A stretch of 64,000 nt of DNA from contig NZ_JAPEVI010000003.1 in NCBI RefSeq assembly GCF_026240905.1, positions 1,054,001 through 1,118,000 on the forward strand, written 5' to 3'. The notes under the pieces are model-generated. The model did not search any database. It was not told the origin of the DNA and saw only the letters and a list, made by a program, of their open reading frames with translations. This document shows positions 60,546-64,000 of this stretch, in pieces; the stretch's first letter is position 1; each line of letters begins with the position of its first letter. Position numbers and translations under genes: made by a program. The DNA comes from Roseibium salinum (GTDB lineage: Bacteria; Pseudomonadota; Alphaproteobacteria; Rhizobiales; Stappiaceae).

Positions 60546-61550
60546 GTGTCGCCGCTGAAGAATCCGCTGCCGGTCGGGCAGCATCAATTATCCAATCGGG
60601 CCGTGCTCGCTCCGATGTCCGGGGTCACCGATCTGCCGTTCCGCAGGCTTGCGGCCCGGTATGGCGCGGGCATGGTCGTTAGCGAGATGGTCGCCAGCGA
60701 ATCCTTTGTAAAGGGAGACGCGGAGACGCAGATGCGTGCCGAGTCCCAGGACAAGGGCCTGCATGTGGTTCAGCTAGCGGGCCGGGAGGCCCGGTGGATG
60801 GGCGAGGCTGCCCGGGTCGTTGCCGGCCTCGGGGCCGATGTCATCGATATCAACATGGGCTGCCCGGCGAAAAAGGTGACTTCCGGCTATTCCGGCTCTG
60901 CGCTGATGCGGGATCTGGATCATGCGCTTGAGTTGGTCGAAGCGACCGTGGCGGCCGTCAGTATTCCCGTAACCCTGAAGATGCGGCTTGGCTGGGATGA
61001 CAAGTCGATCAACGCACCTGAGCTGGCGCGGCGCGCCGAGGCCGCCGGTGTTCGGCTGATGACGGTGCATGGCCGAACCCGATGCCAGTTCTACAAGGGA
61101 GCCGCAGACTGGGCCGCCATTGCCAAAGTCAGGGAGGCGATCTCCGTGCCGCTGATCGCCAATGGCGACTGCAGGGGCTTTGACGACGCTATCAACATGC
61201 TGGAAGCCTCGAAGGCCGACGGTGTGATGGTCGGCAGAGGCGCTTACGGCCGTCCGTGGCTGCCGGGTCATATCGGCCATTTTCTGGCTACGGGCGAACG
61301 TCTGGAAGCGCCGTCGGGCCAGGAACTGTCGGATCTGGTGGTGGAGCATTACGAAGCCATTCTGAGCCAGTACGGACAAGCGCAAGGGATCCGCATCGCG
61401 CGCAAACATCTTGGCTGGTACATGGATGAAGCCGGCGGTGAAGCACCCGGTGCGATTAGAAAAACTCTCATGACTTCCAGTCAGCCCTCGGAGGTCATTC
61501 GCCTTGCGAGCGACTGGTTCTCCTCCTCGAATGAACGGAAAGCTGCGTGA
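60546..61550 (+). CDS. dusB: tRNA-dihydrouridine synthase DusB (NifR3)
   Basis: A 334-residue flavoenzyme reducing uridines in tRNA. GTG 60546 is selected; the frame upstream is open but AT-rich and unlike the family. Motifs: '[20 protein letters not shown]', '[20 protein letters not shown]' (catalytic Cys), '[19 protein letters not shown]', and '[13 protein letters not shown]'. The dusB-ntrB-ntrC order is a classic alphaproteobacterial operon. The stop overlaps ntrB (GTGA). Confidence 0.95.
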   Translation: MSPLKNPLPVGQHQLSNRAVLAPMSGVTDLPFRRLAARYGAGMVVSEMVASESFVKGDAETQMRAESQDKGLHVVQLAGREARWMGEAARVVAGLGADVIDINMGCPAKKVTSGYSGSALMRDLDHALELVEATVAAVSIPVTLKMRLGWDDKSINAPELARRAEAAGVRLMTVHGRTRCQFYKGAADWAAIAKVREAISVPLIANGDCRGFDDAINMLEASKADGVMVGRGAYGRPWLPGHIGHFLATGERLEAPSGQELSDLVVEHYEAILSQYGQAQGIRIARKHLGWYMDEAGGEAPGAIRKTLMTSSQPSEVIRLASDWFSSSNERKAA

Positions 61551-62678
61551 CGGAAACTGAGTCTGCGACGGGCCGGACGGCCGCACTTGCCAGTGACGGG
61601 CCGACGATTCTTGATGCGCTGCCGCATCCGGTCCTGCTGGTTGCCCCGGACGGCGTCATCGAGTCGGCCAACATGGCTGCGGAAATCTTCTTGCGTTCGA
61701 GCATATCTTTCCTGCGGCGCCACCCGATCAGCGATTTCGTTCCGTTCGGCAGTCCGCTGCTGACCCTGATCGAGCAGGTGCGTGAGCGCGGAGCCCCCGT
61801 CAACGAGTACAAGGTGGATATCGGCTCTCCGCGCATTGGTGCACCCCGGGTCGTAGACATCAACGCCGCGCCCGTGGCCGATCGGCCCGGAGCTGTTGTG
61901 CTGATGTTTCAGGAACGCACGATGGCCGAAAAGATCGATCGTCAGCTGACCTCCCGAGGTGCGGCCCGTACCGTGACGGGCCTTGCGGCGATGCTGGCGC
62001 ACGAGATCAAGAATCCGCTTTCGGGCATTCGCGGCGCCGCACAGCTGATCGAACAGTCGGTGCCGAGCGAGGATCGCGCGCTCACCCGGCTCATCATGGA
62101 CGAAACCGACCGGATCGTGAAACTGGTCGACCGGATGGAAGTCTTTTCCGACGAGCGGCCGATAGAGCGCGAGCCGGTGAACATCCATGTGGTGCTCGAC
62201 CACGTGAAACGGCTTGCGGACAGCGGGTTTGCCAGGAACAAGCGGATCGTCGAGATCTATGATCCGTCCCTGCCGCCGGTCTACGCCAACAAGGACCAGC
62301 TCATCCAGGTTTTCCTGAACCTGATCAAGAATGCCAGTGAGGCGATCGGAAACGATCCGGACGGCGAGATCTCGGATTTCAACCGCTTTCAGGCCCGGTG
62401 TCAGGCTGTCCGTTCCCGGAACGGCCGAAAAAGTCAGCCTGCCGCTGGAATTTTGCGTGCAGGACAACGGTCCGGGGGTTCCGGAAGACCTGCTGCCGCA
62501 CCTGTTCGAGCCATTTATCACTACGAAGACCAACGGATCGGGCCTGGGCCTGGCGCTTGTCGCCAAGATCATCGGCGACCACGGGGGCGTCATCGAGTGT
62601 GACAGCCAGCGCCATAAAACCGTGTTCCGGATCCTGATGCCGGCCTTTTCGGGCGACGGGCCGGTTTATTCCGAATAG
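61547..62678 (+). pseudogene. ntrB: nitrogen sensor kinase NtrB, apparent one-base frameshift
   Basis: Sensor kinase/phosphatase for NtrC. The GTG start overlaps dusB. A PAS domain ('[20 protein letters not shown]') is followed by the H-box '[20 protein letters not shown]' (His152) and N-box '[15 protein letters not shown]'. After 'DPDGEI' the frame breaks. Dropping one base at 62371 or 62372 restores '[20 protein letters not shown]', then G-boxes '[11 protein letters not shown]' and '[18 protein letters not shown]', ending at 62678. As read, the protein would stop at 62602 without the ATP-binding G-boxes. It could be a true mutation or a sequence error. Confidence 0.9.
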
Positions 62679-62698
62679 CACAGAGGGACTGATTGACC

Positions 62699-64000
62699 AT
62701 GCCGACAGGCACGATCCTAGTTGCAGATGATGACGCAGCGATCCGCACCGTTCTCAATCAGGCCCTTTCGCGGGCTGGCTACACCGTCCGCCTGACTTCC
62801 AACGCCTCGACGCTGTGGCGATGGGTGTCTTCAGGGGATGGCGATCTCGTCATCACGGACGTGGTGATGCCGGACGAGAATATCTTCGACGTATTGCCGC
62901 GCATGAAAAAGATGCGGCCGGACCTGCCGGTTCTGGTGATGAGCGCGCAGAACACGTTCATGACGGCGATCAAGGCGTCCGAAAAGGGTGCTTACGAATA
63001 TCTGCCCAAACCGTTTGACCTGAAAGAGCTGACAAGCATCGTCCAGCGCGCCCTGGAAGAGCCGAAGAAGCGGGTGGCGGTGGAACTGGAAGACGCGGGT
63101 GAGGGCATGCCGCTGGTCGGACGTTCCCCGGCCATGCAGGAGATCTACCGGGTTCTCGCGCGTCTGATGCAGACCGACCTGACCGTCATGATCAACGGGG
63201 AGTCGGGGACCGGCAAGGAATTGGTGGCGCGGGCGTTGCACGATTACGGCAAACGGCGCAACGGTCCCTTTGTGGCAATCAATATGGCGGCAATTCCGCG
63301 AGACCTGATCGAAGCGGAGCTGTTCGGTCACGAAAAGGGTGCCTTTACGGGGGCGCAAAACCGCAGTTCCGGCCGCTTTGAGCAGGCTGATGGTGGAACC
63401 TTGTTTCTGGATGAAATCGGCGACATGCCGATGGAGGCCCAGACGCGGCTTCTCAGGGTTCTTCAACAGGGCGAATATACCACGGTGGGCGGACGCACGC
63501 CGATCAAGACAGATGTCAGGATCATCGCGGCGACCAATAAGGACCTGCGCCACCTGATCAATCAGGGGCTGTTCCGGGAGGATCTCTATTTCCGGCTGAA
63601 CGTGGTCCCGATCCGCTTGCCACCGCTTCGCGAGCGCGTGGAAGATATACCTGATCTCGTCCGGCACTTCTTTGCACTTGTGGAGAAGGAAGGCCTGCCG
63701 TCGAAACAGATCGATCAGGGGGCCCTGAACCTGCTGCGCCGCTACCGCTGGCCCGGCAACGTGCGGGAACTTGAAAACCTGGTCCGGAGACTGGCCGCGC
63801 TCTACCCGCAGGACGTGATCAGCGAAAGCCTGCTTGAACACGAACTCAGCCAGCCGACCGTTTCCGCGATGGAAGAGGAAGCGCCGGAAACGGTCAATCT
63901 CGGCGGGTCGGTCGAACGTTATCTGTCCGGCTATTTCGACACGTTCGGCGAGGCGCTGCCACCTCCCGGTCTCTATCACCGCATCTTGCGCGAAGTTGAA
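62699..64000 (+). CDS. ntrC: nitrogen regulation response regulator NtrC (3' end outside window)
   Basis: 434 codons are visible from ATG 62699. The receiver domain has acidic '[10 protein letters not shown]', the phospho-Asp in '[14 protein letters not shown]', and 'YLPKPFDL'. The sigma-54 AAA+ domain has '[20 protein letters not shown]', the GAFTGA loop in '[20 protein letters not shown]', '[10 protein letters not shown]' and '[19 protein letters not shown]'. The Fis-type DNA-binding end is cut by the window edge. It activates sigma-54 promoters under nitrogen limitation. The gene is intact, unlike ntrB before it. Confidence 0.97.
   Translation, partial: MPTGTILVADDDAAIRTVLNQALSRAGYTVRLTSNASTLWRWVSSGDGDLVITDVVMPDENIFDVLPRMKKMRPDLPVLVMSAQNTFMTAIKASEKGAYEYLPKPFDLKELTSIVQRALEEPKKRVAVELEDAGEGMPLVGRSPAMQEIYRVLARLMQTDLTVMINGESGTGKELVARALHDYGKRRNGPFVAINMAAIPRDLIEAELFGHEKGAFTGAQNRSSGRFEQADGGTLFLDEIGDMPMEAQTRLLRVLQQGEYTTVGGRTPIKTDVRIIAATNKDLRHLINQGLFREDLYFRLNVVPIRLPPLRERVEDIPDLVRHFFALVEKEGLPSKQIDQGALNLLRRYRWPGNVRELENLVRRLAALYPQDVISESLLEHELSQPTVSAMEEEAPETVNLGGSVERYLSGYFDTFGEALPPPGLYHRILREVE

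Noticed and set aside
1..64000. CRISPR arrays
   Set aside because: No regularly spaced direct repeats were seen in the window.

Overview
The window is a piece of an alphaproteobacterial chromosome. The host genes look like order Hyphomicrobiales, probably Stappiaceae (Roseibium/Labrenzia-like). That placement rests on gene order (ftsB-pdhA-pdhB-pdhC-lpd-lipA; cinA/ispDF fusion; dusB-ntrB-ntrC), the ispDF fusion itself, the lipoyl domain on PdhB, and high-GC codon use. The genus is inference; no search was run.

Positions 1 to about 32.4 kb are the right-hand part of an integrated prophage. It enters the window inside its portal gene, so terminase, early genes and the left attachment site lie outside. 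The head module follows lambda (portal, gpW-like joiner, S49 protease with nested scaffold, decoration protein, major capsid protein E, FII-like protein). The tail module has the P2 order of a contractile tail: V, W, J, I, fibre genes, sheath, tube, E with a probable frameshifted E', tape measure, U, X, D. Lysis genes follow: M15-type endolysin, LLH-like holin, overlapping spanin-like pair and a second small membrane protein. Two places carry inserted cargo. One is between the fibre chaperone and the sheath. The other is between E' and the tape measure, where there is an unknown gene and a ProC-like reductase flanked by degenerate repeats.

From 26.3 to 31.0 kb lies an AT-richer accessory zone: a membrane protein, a 34-residue hydrophobic peptide behind a possible Shine-Dalgarno switch, an IS630 relic, a translationally coupled FRG-domain/DUF262 gene pair that looks like a defence cassette, and a HicB antitoxin without an intact HicA. 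A tyrosine integrase and tRNA-Lys(TTT), the likely integration site, close the prophage.

From 32.5 kb to the end the genes are chromosomal housekeeping genes: an orphan TAXI solute-binding protein, CcdA, a SPOR protein, GlmU and GlmS (amino-sugar supply), a GNAT, DUF454 and DUF502 membrane proteins, RecG, SdhE, Mfd, FtsB, the complete pyruvate dehydrogenase complex with LipA (which lipoylates it), a hotdog thioesterase, a RatA/COQ10 protein, three tandem paralogous secreted proteins of unknown family, PncC/CinA, IspDF, DusB, and NtrB/NtrC. ntrB carries an apparent one-base frameshift; ntrC runs off the right edge.
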